NCBI GenBank assembly: GCA_045661345.1
Contig: JAZRFM010000010.1
Span: forward strand, 62,001 to 126,000
Source: RUG12461 sp045661345
Lineage (GTDB): Bacteria; Bacillota; Clostridia; Lachnospirales; Lachnospiraceae
DNA: 64,000 nucleotides
Reading direction: 5' to 3'
Under the pieces are notes generated by a model, which worked only from the letters and a program-made list of their open reading frames with translations, did not search any database and was not told the DNA's origin. Positions within the stretch are counted from its first letter, which is position 1, and the number at the start of each line of letters is the position of its first letter. The position numbers and the translations under genes are program-made. Shown piece after piece: positions 49,596-58,997 of this stretch.

Positions 49596-52004
49596 ATGGC
49601 TATTCCAAAAGAACCGACCGACAACGGAAAATGCGTCTATCTGATCGATGCACTGCGGTACTATGTATCGAGTGACGGAGAACGTCATCAGGTCATGGCA
49701 GCCGGGTGGGTGATCTTTCATGGTCCGGAGACAGAGCCGATCCGGGTGAGAGCGGAGACTCCGGCAGGGGTGAAGACGGAGATCACTTATCTGGATCGTC
49801 AGGATGTGGCGGATATGTATGACTGCAGGAGCGAAAAGATCGGTTTTCGGGTGCTGATGACCATGGAGCGGGGAAAGACCATGTCCGAAGAAGCTTCACT
49901 CTTTGACGGAAGCCTGAAGCTCTTCGCTTCCTGCGAAGCGCACGAGGACACGGAAACGGAGATCCTCTCCCTCACAGCAGAGGACTTGCAGGAGTATCGT
50001 GAGGACAGCGTCCACTACATGGAGGATCAGTTTGCCTTAAACGGCACGATTGTCCGTATCGCAGGCTGGGGTTACCTTTCGGAGGGGTATGATTTTTATC
50101 GTCCCATCGAGGTCTGGGCAAAAGACCGCAGGACGGACGAAATCGTGGCATGGGCAGATAAGATGCTGCGGCCGGATCTGGATGCCTTTTTCGGAGATAC
50201 CACCGGTCAGTGGGGTTTCTTTTTGCTCCTGGATTTGAAAGATCATCCGGACTGCGATCTGTATTTCGGGGAGGAAGGCTGCCATCAGACAAAACGCCTG
50301 GATCTGCCTGACCTGCAGCGGGAGAAACGCGAGGGCCGCCGTCGCTACAAGAGCAAATGGGAGATGCTGCTGAAAGCGGATCCTCTGCAAAAAGAGGATG
50401 ACCGCTATTATAAGGCACATCTGTCCAAAGAGGAGTACCGTGCGCTCATAGAGCAGCGTCTGCAATGGAAAAACGTGGACTATGATGTCTGGATGAGGCG
50501 TCATGTCGTGCTGACGGAGGCCAAGCTCCGGCAGCAGTGCGTGCAGGCGGGAAAGCTGGAGAGGAAGCCATTGATCTCTCTTTCCGTGCCGGCTTACCGG
50601 ACGCCGGAGACATTTCTCCGGGAAATGATTGATTCCGTGCTTGCACAGACATATGAAAACTGGGAGCTGTGTATCGCAGACGGCAGCATGGATGGAAGCC
50701 TCACACCGATTCTGACGGCGTATCAAAAAAAGGATCCCCGGATCCGCTTTGTGACGTTAACGGAAAATTACGGGATTTCCGGAAATACGAATGAAGCGCT
50801 GCAGCTCGCAAAGGGAGACTACATCGCGCTTCTCGATCATGACGACGTGATCACGCCGGATGCCCTGTATGAGTTTGTGAAATGTGTCAATGAAACAGGG
50901 GCGGACTGTGTTTATTCGGATGAGGACAAAACCGATCTGACCCTCGAAGACTATTTCGAGCCCCATTTCAAGCCGGACTTCAACCTGGATATGCTGCGAA
51001 GCTGCAACTATATCTGCCATCTTTTTATGGTGCGGCGGGATGTGATGGAACGGGCGGGGCTTTTCAGGCCGGAATATGACGGCTCCCAGGACTTTGATTT
51101 TATCCTGCGCTGTACTTCTCAGGCGAAAAACGTACAGCATGTCAGGAAGATGCTCTATCACTGGCGCAGCCACATCGCTTCCACAGCCATGAATCCGGAA
51201 AACAAAATGTATTGTTATACGGCGGGACGGAATGCCATCGCAGCCGATTTGCAGGCGCATGGCTATGCAGGCGCCGGAGTCAATCATTACACGAGACTCG
51301 GTTATTATGAGCCGGTGTATCCGCTTCCGAAGCGTATCCGTGTCACGATTCTGACGACGGAAGAAAGCGCTGCGAGGCTGGAAATCCTGCGAAAGACCGG
51401 GAAGCTGTACTTTAATACACAGATCCTGGCAGTGGGACAGGAGTCCATGACACAGGCACTTCGTGAAGCCGTCGGCGATATTCTGCTCTTCCTCCATGGC
51501 GATGTCCGGGAGACAAGTCCTGACTGGATTGAACGACTCTCTGCGAATGCGCTCCGCCCGGAGGTTGGCGTGATCGGAGGGATGGTTTATAATGAACTGG
51601 GTCGTATCAGCGCCTCCGGCAAGATTCTTCGCCCGAGCGGGCAGCTTCTCGATCTGTTCCGGGGGCTTCTCAAGGAAGAACCGGGTTACGCGGCTCATGC
51701 GCTGATGCAGCAGGATGTATCGGCGGTATCGGATAAGTGTCTGTGCGTCCGCCGGGACGTGTTTGCGGCAGCCGGCGGAGAGAAGATCATGACGGCCTTT
51801 GGAATGGAGCAGGCGGCAAAGCTGTGCTGCGCCATCCTGGCGGCCGGGAAGCTGGTGGTTTACACGCCCTTTATTCAGATCAAAGAAAAAGAAACGCCGG
51901 AAGACGAAGATATCCTGATCCAGGAACTTGCGACGGGAAAAAATGATCCGCACTATCATCCGGCATTTAACCCGGAGGGGGCACCCTTCAGTCTCGCGCT
52001 GTAA
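49596..52004 (+). CDS. Large GT2 glycosyltransferase with two N-terminal GW modules
   Basis: 802 aa from the ATG at 49596, preceded by GAGGGG at the right distance; earlier in-frame ATGs (49530, 49578) lack a good site, and the first lies in the terminator. Two related beta modules come first, each with a Gly-Trp core (AAGWVIF at 35-41; IAGWGYL near 157). The GT2 domain follows: PLISLSVPAYRT (from 325), CIADGSMDGS (near 359) and catalytic DHDD (414-417). YSDEDKTD and NYICHLFMVRR are acceptor-region motifs of rhamnosyltransferase-like enzymes. A C-terminal GT-like extension (about 580-802) resembles a second, degenerate GT domain. It is cytoplasmic and a likely chain-building enzyme. Confidence 0.85.
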   Translation: MAIPKEPTDNGKCVYLIDALRYYVSSDGERHQVMAAGWVIFHGPETEPIRVRAETPAGVKTEITYLDRQDVADMYDCRSEKIGFRVLMTMERGKTMSEEASLFDGSLKLFASCEAHEDTETEILSLTAEDLQEYREDSVHYMEDQFALNGTIVRIAGWGYLSEGYDFYRPIEVWAKDRRTDEIVAWADKMLRPDLDAFFGDTTGQWGFFLLLDLKDHPDCDLYFGEEGCHQTKRLDLPDLQREKREGRRRYKSKWEMLLKADPLQKEDDRYYKAHLSKEEYRALIEQRLQWKNVDYDVWMRRHVVLTEAKLRQQCVQAGKLERKPLISLSVPAYRTPETFLREMIDSVLAQTYENWELCIADGSMDGSLTPILTAYQKKDPRIRFVTLTENYGISGNTNEALQLAKGDYIALLDHDDVITPDALYEFVKCVNETGADCVYSDEDKTDLTLEDYFEPHFKPDFNLDMLRSCNYICHLFMVRRDVMERAGLFRPEYDGSQDFDFILRCTSQAKNVQHVRKMLYHWRSHIASTAMNPENKMYCYTAGRNAIAADLQAHGYAGAGVNHYTRLGYYEPVYPLPKRIRVTILTTEESAARLEILRKTGKLYFNTQILAVGQESMTQALREAVGDILLFLHGDVRETSPDWIERLSANALRPEVGVIGGMVYNELGRISASGKILRPSGQLLDLFRGLLKEEPGYAAHALMQQDVSAVSDKCLCVRRDVFAAAGGEKIMTAFGMEQAAKLCCAILAAGKLVVYTPFIQIKEKETPEDEDILIQELATGKNDPHYHPAFNPEGAPFSLAL

Positions 52005-52049
52005 AAAACTTTCCGTGTAATCTCATGATAAAAAAGTGGTGAACACACG

Positions 52050-54029
52050 ATGAACAAAAAGGCAATCATCAGAATCATATTGGTGACGGCAGGGATTCTC
52101 TTTGCGGCTGTTCTGATGGAACTGATCATGGACGCCAGAGCAATCATCAGCCCGAAAGTCACGGCACAGTTTGAGAGTGCGACGCTGGAGGAAGTGCCGG
52201 ATCCCACCGGGGGACGGGAGCGCCACCAGAACAACGCGGATGTACTGACGCCGGTCAGCGGTTCCACAAGGCAGACCTATGAGGAGCCGGTTTATTTACG
52301 TGTTCCGCTGGATAATGCCTACTATGACAGGCTGGAGTTGACCACGGACGGAAGCGAAAATCTTCCCTACACGGTTCTGCTGGACACCTGGAGCATTTAC
52401 GGACAGGAAAAATACACGGAAAAAGACGATGTAGCCGTGGCGGTTCTGAGGGGGGGCGTGACCGAGTTTTCCGATAAACTGGAGAATCTGTATCTTGTGC
52501 TTGACCGGTCTGATGTGGAAAAGCTCCGGAGTCTTTCAGTGGAGAACCGGTTTGTCTTCCATTGGCAGCGGTTTCTGCTTTTTCTGGCGCTGACAGCAGC
52601 CATCGGTATGCTGATCTTCTGCGGACAGCTCCTCAAAGAGCGGCTGCATCTGGTTTTCCTGATTCTGGGGACCTTGTTTGGCGTTGCCTATACCTTTTCC
52701 CATGGCATTACTTTAAACAGCTGGGATGAGCAGGTGCATTATGCCTGCATTTATCAGATGTCTTTTGCCGGTGATGCGGAGCGGTCAGATGCCTATGAAG
52801 CCTATGCAGGACTTGCTGTGCCCGGGGGTGACACGTCAGAGGAACTGACGGGTATTGCCACATGGGCGGACTCGGTCAGTGCATCCACCGGCACGATGGA
52901 AAAGAATTATCCTTTTACCACTGTGTTTGGCAGGGTCGGCTACATCTTCCAGTCTCTTGGCATGTGGCTTGCAAGACTCCTCGGGATGTCGTTCTCCGCG
53001 ACGATTTACTTCAGCAATCTCTGCAACATGCTTTCCTATGTGCTGATTACGGCGCTTGCGATCCGGCTTTGCAGGATCGGGAAACAGGCCATGTTTTTCC
53101 TCGGTCTTCTCCCGATCCAGTTTGTGCTGGCCTGCTCGTTTTCCTATGATGCCTTTGTCAATGCCTTTTTAATGCTGGGCTACGCGCTGTTTACAAGAGA
53201 GTATGTCTCAGAGGAACCCCTCAGCTGGAAACGTGTGATACCGGGGATCGCTGTCATGGCCCTCGGGATCATCCCGAAAGCGGTGTATTTTCCGATCATT
53301 CTGCTGTATCTGTTCCTGCCGAAGCGGAAATTTGCGGATAAAAAGCAGCGGATCCTGCTTTTTGCCATCGTGATCGCGGCAGCACTTGTCCTTGCCATGA
53401 CCTTTGTCCTGCCGACTTTGATGGCCGGTTCCGGCGGCACGGATCTTTATTCCGATCCCAGACGGAGCACCGCGAACGCATCCGAGCAGTTGAAGCTGAT
53501 TTTCTCGGAGCCGCTGAAATATGCAAGGCTTTTGATCAGCAGCATCCTTGACTGGCAGGTGCCCTATTACCTCGGTCACAAGGTCTGGACAAACTTTGCC
53601 TATGCTGGCAAATACACCGGAACCGCGCTTTACCTCGTTCCGGTGTTCCTGTGCTTCCTTTCCGTCACACAGGGATCCATGGACAACGGAGAAAACGGCA
53701 CGGCGGCTCTGCATGAGGACCGTAAATGGCTCGGTCTCCTGCCGATGAAGATCGGTACTGTCATGACGGTCTTTTTGTCTGAATGCCTGATCTGGACAGC
53801 ATTGTACCTTGCATTCAACCCGGTGGGTGCGGAGCGGATCGCCGGTGTGCAGGGGCGGTATCTGATCCCCTTCGCTTACCTGACAATGCTCCTTTTCTAC
53901 AACAAAAAGATCAAATGCCACCTGAAGCTTTCTGTCTACAACCGGATTGTGATCGGCGGAGCGGTTTACATTACCTTCCTGTCGGCGTGTGTGGTGTATT
54001 TTGGGAATTCGTGGTATCAGGTAGTGTGA
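52050..54029 (+). CDS. DUF2142 family polytopic membrane protein (GT-C-like), copy 4
   Basis: 659 aa. An N-terminal helix (about 5-25), an external domain (about 30-170), then about ten membrane segments. The DExxH motif is DEQVH (226-230), preceded by Trp, and GVQGRYLIP is near 595. The order of elements equals copies 1 and 2. The ribosome site is GTGGTGAAC, weak. The next small gene starts 18 bp on. Confidence 0.85.
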   Translation: MNKKAIIRIILVTAGILFAAVLMELIMDARAIISPKVTAQFESATLEEVPDPTGGRERHQNNADVLTPVSGSTRQTYEEPVYLRVPLDNAYYDRLELTTDGSENLPYTVLLDTWSIYGQEKYTEKDDVAVAVLRGGVTEFSDKLENLYLVLDRSDVEKLRSLSVENRFVFHWQRFLLFLALTAAIGMLIFCGQLLKERLHLVFLILGTLFGVAYTFSHGITLNSWDEQVHYACIYQMSFAGDAERSDAYEAYAGLAVPGGDTSEELTGIATWADSVSASTGTMEKNYPFTTVFGRVGYIFQSLGMWLARLLGMSFSATIYFSNLCNMLSYVLITALAIRLCRIGKQAMFFLGLLPIQFVLACSFSYDAFVNAFLMLGYALFTREYVSEEPLSWKRVIPGIAVMALGIIPKAVYFPIILLYLFLPKRKFADKKQRILLFAIVIAAALVLAMTFVLPTLMAGSGGTDLYSDPRRSTANASEQLKLIFSEPLKYARLLISSILDWQVPYYLGHKVWTNFAYAGKYTGTALYLVPVFLCFLSVTQGSMDNGENGTAALHEDRKWLGLLPMKIGTVMTVFLSECLIWTALYLAFNPVGAERIAGVQGRYLIPFAYLTMLLFYNKKIKCHLKLSVYNRIVIGGAVYITFLSACVVYFGNSWYQVV

Positions 54030-54047
54030 AAGGTGTAATCTATACAG

Positions 54048-54566
54048 ATGGATAGTGAATCTTCCGGAAAAAATGCATATCGCAGAGCACCGCTTATTCT
54101 GATCACCATCGTGTTTTTTGCCCTGTTTACCGGAGGCTTCTTTTTTGTACTCTATCGGGATCATGCAAAAATACGCCCCGTGGATACCTCAAATATGGAG
54201 TTTGTTGCCGGCGGCGTTTCTTTCAGTATCGACAACGCTATGATCGTCTTTGACGATTACATCCGGTTTACCGGTTGGGCAGTGCAGGACGGTGTGCCGA
54301 TCAAAACCAACGACATACATCTTGTGGCCTTTGACCCGGAAACGGCAGTGTTCTATCAGCTTCCTACGGAAGTCGTCACACGGGAGGATGTAGGCGCTTT
54401 CCTTTCACCGGATGATCCGGACGCCTTTTCGGATTGCGGTTTTATGTCTGTCGTGCGAAAAAAAGATCTGGATCGTCCCGTAGACCTTTATATCCTGAAC
54501 CGTAACAACGGTGCCAATCTGCTGGTCAATACCGGCGTGACTTATCGACCGGAGGATGTCCAATGA
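54048..54566 (+). CDS. Membrane-anchored protein with a GW-type beta module
   Basis: 172 aa with one transmembrane helix (about 15-36) and an external domain. FDDYIRFTGWAVQDG (Gly76-Trp77), REDVGAFLSPDDPDAFSDCGF and LYILNRNNGANLLVNTG resemble the GW modules at the N-terminus of the 49596 glycosyltransferase. I do not know a named family. It may bind the glycan or hold a GT-C enzyme: it lies between DUF2142 copy 4 and DUF6056-like copy 2, overlapping the latter by 4 bp. Confidence 0.72.
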   Translation: MDSESSGKNAYRRAPLILITIVFFALFTGGFFFVLYRDHAKIRPVDTSNMEFVAGGVSFSIDNAMIVFDDYIRFTGWAVQDGVPIKTNDIHLVAFDPETAVFYQLPTEVVTREDVGAFLSPDDPDAFSDCGFMSVVRKKDLDRPVDLYILNRNNGANLLVNTGVTYRPEDVQ

Positions 54567-55915
54567 CGGAATCAGTGATGAAACGAATAAACCGGCTTCT
54601 GCCTTTTCTGGTTTATGGGATTATCCTGATCCTTTTCCATGCTTTCATGCAGGAGAACATCCTGCAGGATGTGCCGCGCTATTTTTCCAAAATCCTTGAC
54701 ACACAAAGCCTTCCGGCTTTTCTTTCCGAACGGTATTCGGGATACTCGTCCCGTTTGTTGATTGAAGGAACCCTTGTGGTCGTATCCCGGAGTATGCTGC
54801 TGTGGAAAGTGCTGGATATCCTCGTCTGGCTGCTCCTTGCCTGGAGTTTGGGAAAGCTCCTTTGCATCACGGATGACACCAGAATGAACTGGATTGTCAT
54901 CGGCTTTGTCCTGCTTTATCCCATGGGAGAGATGTCCTCTGCCGGGTGGTCTGCCACCATGACGGTCTACGTCTGGCCCCTTGCTTTCGGCCTGTTCTCG
55001 TTGACGATCCTGACACGAATATGCCGGGAGGAGCACATTCGGCCACACACCTGGATCCTTGCGATTCTGGCTATTTGCTTCGCCGCAAACAATGAGCAGT
55101 TATGCATGATCCTCCTGCCCTCGTATTTGCTGGGTTTTCTGTACGCGTGGCAGCAAAAAAAGCGCGGTGCGTCGATGCTGCTTCTGTTTCTGTTCATCAC
55201 AGTCATTGCCCTCATTTTTGCCCTGACCTGTCCCGGCAACAAGGTACGTGCAGCAGAAGAAATCGAGAAGGGGATTCATGAGTTTTCCATGCTGACGATC
55301 GGGGAAAAGCTCTATCTCAGCTTTACGGATACCATGGAGCATTTTCAGGAATGGAATCCCGTATTCTTCGTGTTCACGGGCGTTTTACTGATCCTTGTGA
55401 TCCTCCGCTACAAAAAGCCTGCACCCATCATCCTTTCCGCATTTCCGGTAGTTTTTGCGTTACAGGGAACTGATCTCGGGCTTGTTTTTTATCGGTTTCT
55501 GTTCCTGGAAAAAGAAAACAGACTCACAATGGAGTCCTACATGAATGCAGCGCCGTATTTGCGGCTTGCCATCTATATTGCTGTCTGGTTTGCACTTTTC
55601 CTGGAGCTGATCCTGCTCGCAGGCGGCTATTTTGAATGCGGCTGTTTATGTCTGCTTCTTCTGGTCGGTCTCGGGACGCGTCTTATGATGGGATTTTCCC
55701 CGACTCTATACATTTCCGGCGACCGGACCTTCCTCTATCTCTGCTTCACCATGATCGCCCTCAGCCTCTACCTGATCAATAGGCTCCGATCGCTTTTTTC
55801 GGAGAAGCCAAAGCTTTCTCTTGCCCTGCTCAGTGTGTTTGGTATTCTCGTCACCTGGAGCGTGATCAATTCCGCCTCTTTTATCGTGAGATGGGATGTT
55901 ATGGATGTTCTTTAG
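54563..55915 (+). CDS. DUF6056-like polytopic membrane protein, copy 2
   Basis: 450 aa, about eleven membrane segments. YPMGEMSSAGWSATMTVYVWP (near 113), CFAANNEQLCMILLP (near 172) and MGFSPTLYISGDRTFLYL (near 376) align with the same landmarks in the 27683-29032 protein. It starts in the end of the upstream gene (ATGA). Its TAG stop overlaps the stop of the gene on the other strand, with no terminator between them. It is a likely extracytoplasmic glycosyltransferase. Confidence 0.72.
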   Translation: MTESVMKRINRLLPFLVYGIILILFHAFMQENILQDVPRYFSKILDTQSLPAFLSERYSGYSSRLLIEGTLVVVSRSMLLWKVLDILVWLLLAWSLGKLLCITDDTRMNWIVIGFVLLYPMGEMSSAGWSATMTVYVWPLAFGLFSLTILTRICREEHIRPHTWILAILAICFAANNEQLCMILLPSYLLGFLYAWQQKKRGASMLLLFLFITVIALIFALTCPGNKVRAAEEIEKGIHEFSMLTIGEKLYLSFTDTMEHFQEWNPVFFVFTGVLLILVILRYKKPAPIILSAFPVVFALQGTDLGLVFYRFLFLEKENRLTMESYMNAAPYLRLAIYIAVWFALFLELILLAGGYFECGCLCLLLLVGLGTRLMMGFSPTLYISGDRTFLYLCFTMIALSLYLINRLRSLFSEKPKLSLALLSVFGILVTWSVINSASFIVRWDVMDVL

Positions 55916-57765
55916 TCCGCCGCTGACTTTTCTTCCTCTTCCGCCGCTTTATACTTCTCAAATGCCCCGGGTGTCACCTTTGCGATGAAGCCGTCAGGGT
56001 TTTCATAGACCCGTTCGAAGGAATCAAAGTAATCCTTCTGGAAATCATAGAGCCCGCTGTCGTTGAAAACACAGATATAGTCTGCTTTCCCGGTGTCGAG
56101 GTCATCAAAGTACTGCTCTAAGCCGCCGGTGGAATAGTTAAAAAACATCCAATCCGACAGGCGCTGCCCGGTGACGGATTCATAGAAGTAAGTCTCCTCC
56201 TCGATGGATGCCACCGGGATTTTTTTATCCGTTTTCCCACTTTGCAGCATCTCATAGACCAGCTGCATGAGGTCATATTTCCCTGACTCCAGAGGTTCCT
56301 TTTGGATATTGGTCCGGTTTGCAGCCAGAAGGTCGTTGTAACGCATGCTCTTGTGGTCGATCACATACCAGTTATTGACCTGCTGGATGTGCTCCTCCAG
56401 ACCGGTCACATACATCATGGCCACGAAGGTCCACATCCCGAGATATGCAGCCGCAAGTCCTCTGGCACTGGGGGCGGCTTTGGAGAGTCCATAGATGATC
56501 AGCACGAAGACTATCAGCCAAAGCAGAAAATAGTTTTTGAAGAAATAATAGGTGGAGACCTTCTGCGCATGATAGCCGAGGTAGAACATGGCAAGGGTCA
56601 TGACAGCAGAAAGGGGTGTCAGAAAGGTGAGCAGGCGGTTTTTCTTCCCGCGTACCAGATAGAAGAAGCCAAGGATCGCCACCGGCAGGAAGACGTAAAA
56701 ATTGGAATAAAGATCCCGGTAGATCCCGCCCTCATTCGTCAGAGCCTCTCCGACGCCGACATTGTCACGCACAAAGACATCCATATAGGTGTAGGCGAGA
56801 CCGAGAATGACCGGCAGTGCAAATTCTGCGACGATGAGGAGCAGCGTCTCCCGGGACAACAGCCTCTTCTTTTTGATCTGCCAGGCCAGCAGGGACAATC
56901 CCATGGCAAGAAACGTGATTGGCATAAAGAGGGCATAGCACTGGAAAATGCCGTGTGCCAGCAGCATCAGACAAATGACTCCCTGCCATTTCGGCATTTC
57001 TTCTTTGACGAAGGCGTCGTTTACCACGAGGATGACTGCAATCAGATTGATCCCCATCTGCAAATAGGTGAACCCGTATAAGGTGGAATTGGCGGGATAC
57101 CCGTACAGATAGAGGAAGGTGCAGATGATGGAGGCGATATGCATGAAATGGGACGTCCTGCCGTCTTTCCGGCAATAGCGCTTGACCACACCATAAAAGA
57201 TCACGCCGGAAAGCAGGAGATTCGCCACGTCCGCCAGCACATACAGCTTGTAGTAGGTGGGATAGGAAAACCAGGGCGCGAAAAACTGCATGAACATGCC
57301 GTTTGAAAGCTGCGCGAAAAACATCCGGCTGACCTCATGGAGATCCATATACTCCATGGCTTCCCGGTAGCGGGCTGCGGGATCCACCGCTTCGTAATTC
57401 CAGTTTAATTGCCACCCGTCCCAGCGCACATGGGCGAAATACCAGACAGACAGGATCAGAAGGACAAACAGGATCACATCGTACCAGTTGACATGGTATT
57501 TCTGCAGCGCACCCCGTTTTTTGTTGAAAAACCAGAGGAGCCCTCCGCCAATGAGATCCAGCACAGCGAACACATAGAGATTCAGCGGTACGTGGATGAG
57601 GCAGAGAATCGCCGCAAAAAAAGCATGAAAACAGATGGATAAATAGACAGTCACTCCGATCCAGGTGATCAGGGGCGCTTTTTCTTCTGTCCTGCGGAAA
57701 AAGAAAAATCCGCTCATCAAAAAGAGCCACGCGGCTCCGTAAAATATCGTTGCGAAAACACTCAT
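55912..57765 (-). CDS. Polytopic membrane protein, GT-C-like, unknown family
   Basis: 617 aa with about thirteen membrane segments up to residue 460, then a soluble C-terminal domain (about 470-617) with alternating charged and aromatic stretches and a KYKAAEEEEKSAAD tail. An acidic-aromatic first external loop (VRWDGWQLNWNYEAVDPAARY, near 113) could be the catalytic GT-C loop. Nothing firmer can be said. It is the only minus-strand gene in this part of the locus and converges on DUF6056-like copy 2. There is no clear ribosome site. The -10 box lies 6 bp from the ATG, so the mRNA may be leaderless. Confidence 0.75.
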   Translation of the reverse strand: MSVFATIFYGAAWLFLMSGFFFFRRTEEKAPLITWIGVTVYLSICFHAFFAAILCLIHVPLNLYVFAVLDLIGGGLLWFFNKKRGALQKYHVNWYDVILFVLLILSVWYFAHVRWDGWQLNWNYEAVDPAARYREAMEYMDLHEVSRMFFAQLSNGMFMQFFAPWFSYPTYYKLYVLADVANLLLSGVIFYGVVKRYCRKDGRTSHFMHIASIICTFLYLYGYPANSTLYGFTYLQMGINLIAVILVVNDAFVKEEMPKWQGVICLMLLAHGIFQCYALFMPITFLAMGLSLLAWQIKKKRLLSRETLLLIVAEFALPVILGLAYTYMDVFVRDNVGVGEALTNEGGIYRDLYSNFYVFLPVAILGFFYLVRGKKNRLLTFLTPLSAVMTLAMFYLGYHAQKVSTYYFFKNYFLLWLIVFVLIIYGLSKAAPSARGLAAAYLGMWTFVAMMYVTGLEEHIQQVNNWYVIDHKSMRYNDLLAANRTNIQKEPLESGKYDLMQLVYEMLQSGKTDKKIPVASIEEETYFYESVTGQRLSDWMFFNYSTGGLEQYFDDLDTGKADYICVFNDSGLYDFQKDYFDSFERVYENPDGFIAKVTPGAFEKYKAAEEEEKSAAD

Positions 57766-57771
57766 GGATTC

Positions 57772-57800
57772 ATCTTAGCACCAACGGGGGGATGTTTCAA
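57772..57800 (-). promoter_or_regulatory. Promoter of the minus-strand membrane protein gene
   Basis: Read on the minus strand: TTGAAA (57800-57795), a 17-bp spacer and TAAGAT (57777-57772). Six bases separate the -10 box from the ATG at 57765, so transcription should start at or next to the start codon. Confidence 0.6.
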
Positions 57801-57805
57801 TGGAA

Positions 57806-57834
57806 TTGAAAAAGGGAAGTCCATTCGGTATAAT
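57806..57834 (+). promoter_or_regulatory. Promoter of the DUF6077-like / metallo-beta-lactamase pair
   Basis: TTGAAA at 57806-57811, a 17-bp spacer and TATAAT at 57829-57834, near consensus. Transcription should begin near 57841, and the leader carries GGAAGGGAA before the ATG at 57876. Confidence 0.8.
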
Positions 57835-57875
57835 GAAATGAATTCTGTCGGTTATCGGAAGGGAACGGATCTGTC

Positions 57876-58997
57876 ATGTACATCCTCAAGGGCATCGTCA
57901 TCATTATTATCATGCTTCTTTGCTGCACCATGGTGGGGAAGCTTTGGAAACGACAGGGAAATCTTCTGGAGGCTTCGCTTCTTGGCTTTGCCACATTGCT
58001 TGCGGTGTTTCAGCTGATCTGCATGCCCTTTGGTCTGGCGGGACAGCCCTTCCATGTGGTCTGCAGCCTGTTTCTCGGCATTCTGATCGGTCTTGTCGGG
58101 CTGTCTGTCGTTCTGTCTGTCGTGCAGCGACGGAAATACACGTTGTTTTCGTATCCGAAAAAGTTCCATCTTTTTCTGCTGCTTGCGTTGATCCTGATTG
58201 TCTGGCAAATCCTGCGCCAGGTGCTGTATCAGCCCCAGGTGTACGGCGACGATACGGTTTATATCGGGCTTGTGAATGATATCCGTACTTCTGATGTGAT
58301 ACAGGGGCGGATCCCAAAATCCGGTGCGGATCTTGCGCTGGCAGATACCAACCTGAAATATATTTTCTCCTGCTATTATCAGTTTCTGGCCTTCTGGTGC
58401 CGGCTCTTTGACTTTCATCCCCTGCTGTTGATGAAAACTTTCCTGCCGATTCTGGTGGGACTCTTTTCTTACGGTGTTTTCTGGCTGATTGCGGAGTTCT
58501 TCTTCAGGGAAAATATGGCAAAAAAGAGCTTTTTCCTGTTCTTTGTCGCCATGCTGGTGGAGTTCGGGAATCTCACGAATCATTCCTTTTCCCGCCGGAT
58601 GCTGCAATGGACCTGGAACAGCAAGACGATCCTGTTTACGATTCTGTTGCCGCTGCTGTTTTTGCTGGCGAACCGGTTTGCGCAGGCACAAGCGGACGGA
58701 TCGGGTGTAACGGGGAAGATTGGCTCAGAATCAGCAAATTCTCCGATGAGGACCACCGGTGAATCAGAATTCCGCCTCCGGGAAATGCTCCTCCTCGCCA
58801 CCGTATCCATAGCCTGCGGCGCTGCCACTCTGACCGGTCTTGCGTTTTCTTTGTTGATGCTCCTTGCAGTGGGGCTGACCCGGGCGATTCTTGCAAAGCA
58901 GGGAAGCATATTCGGGAAAATCCTGCTTTCCAGCGTGCCGACCCTGCTTCTGCTGTTTGTTGTGGTTTTATTCTGGAAGGGGGCGCTCCATGTTTGA
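57876..58997 (+). CDS. Polytopic membrane protein, DUF6077-like, possibly an N-terminal half
   Basis: 373 aa with about nine membrane segments. QVYGDDTVYIGLVNDI (near 123) supplies the acidic external loop expected of GT-C enzymes and resembles DUF6077 proteins. The chain ends abruptly inside the last hydrophobic region (LLLLFVVVLFWKGALHV). The family as I know it is longer. The next gene overlaps by 8 bp and starts with more membrane helices, so the two could be a split version of one enzyme. The family label is tentative. Confidence 0.65.
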   Translation: MYILKGIVIIIIMLLCCTMVGKLWKRQGNLLEASLLGFATLLAVFQLICMPFGLAGQPFHVVCSLFLGILIGLVGLSVVLSVVQRRKYTLFSYPKKFHLFLLLALILIVWQILRQVLYQPQVYGDDTVYIGLVNDIRTSDVIQGRIPKSGADLALADTNLKYIFSCYYQFLAFWCRLFDFHPLLLMKTFLPILVGLFSYGVFWLIAEFFFRENMAKKSFFLFFVAMLVEFGNLTNHSFSRRMLQWTWNSKTILFTILLPLLFLLANRFAQAQADGSGVTGKIGSESANSPMRTTGESEFRLREMLLLATVSIACGAATLTGLAFSLLMLLAVGLTRAILAKQGSIFGKILLSSVPTLLLLFVVVLFWKGALHV

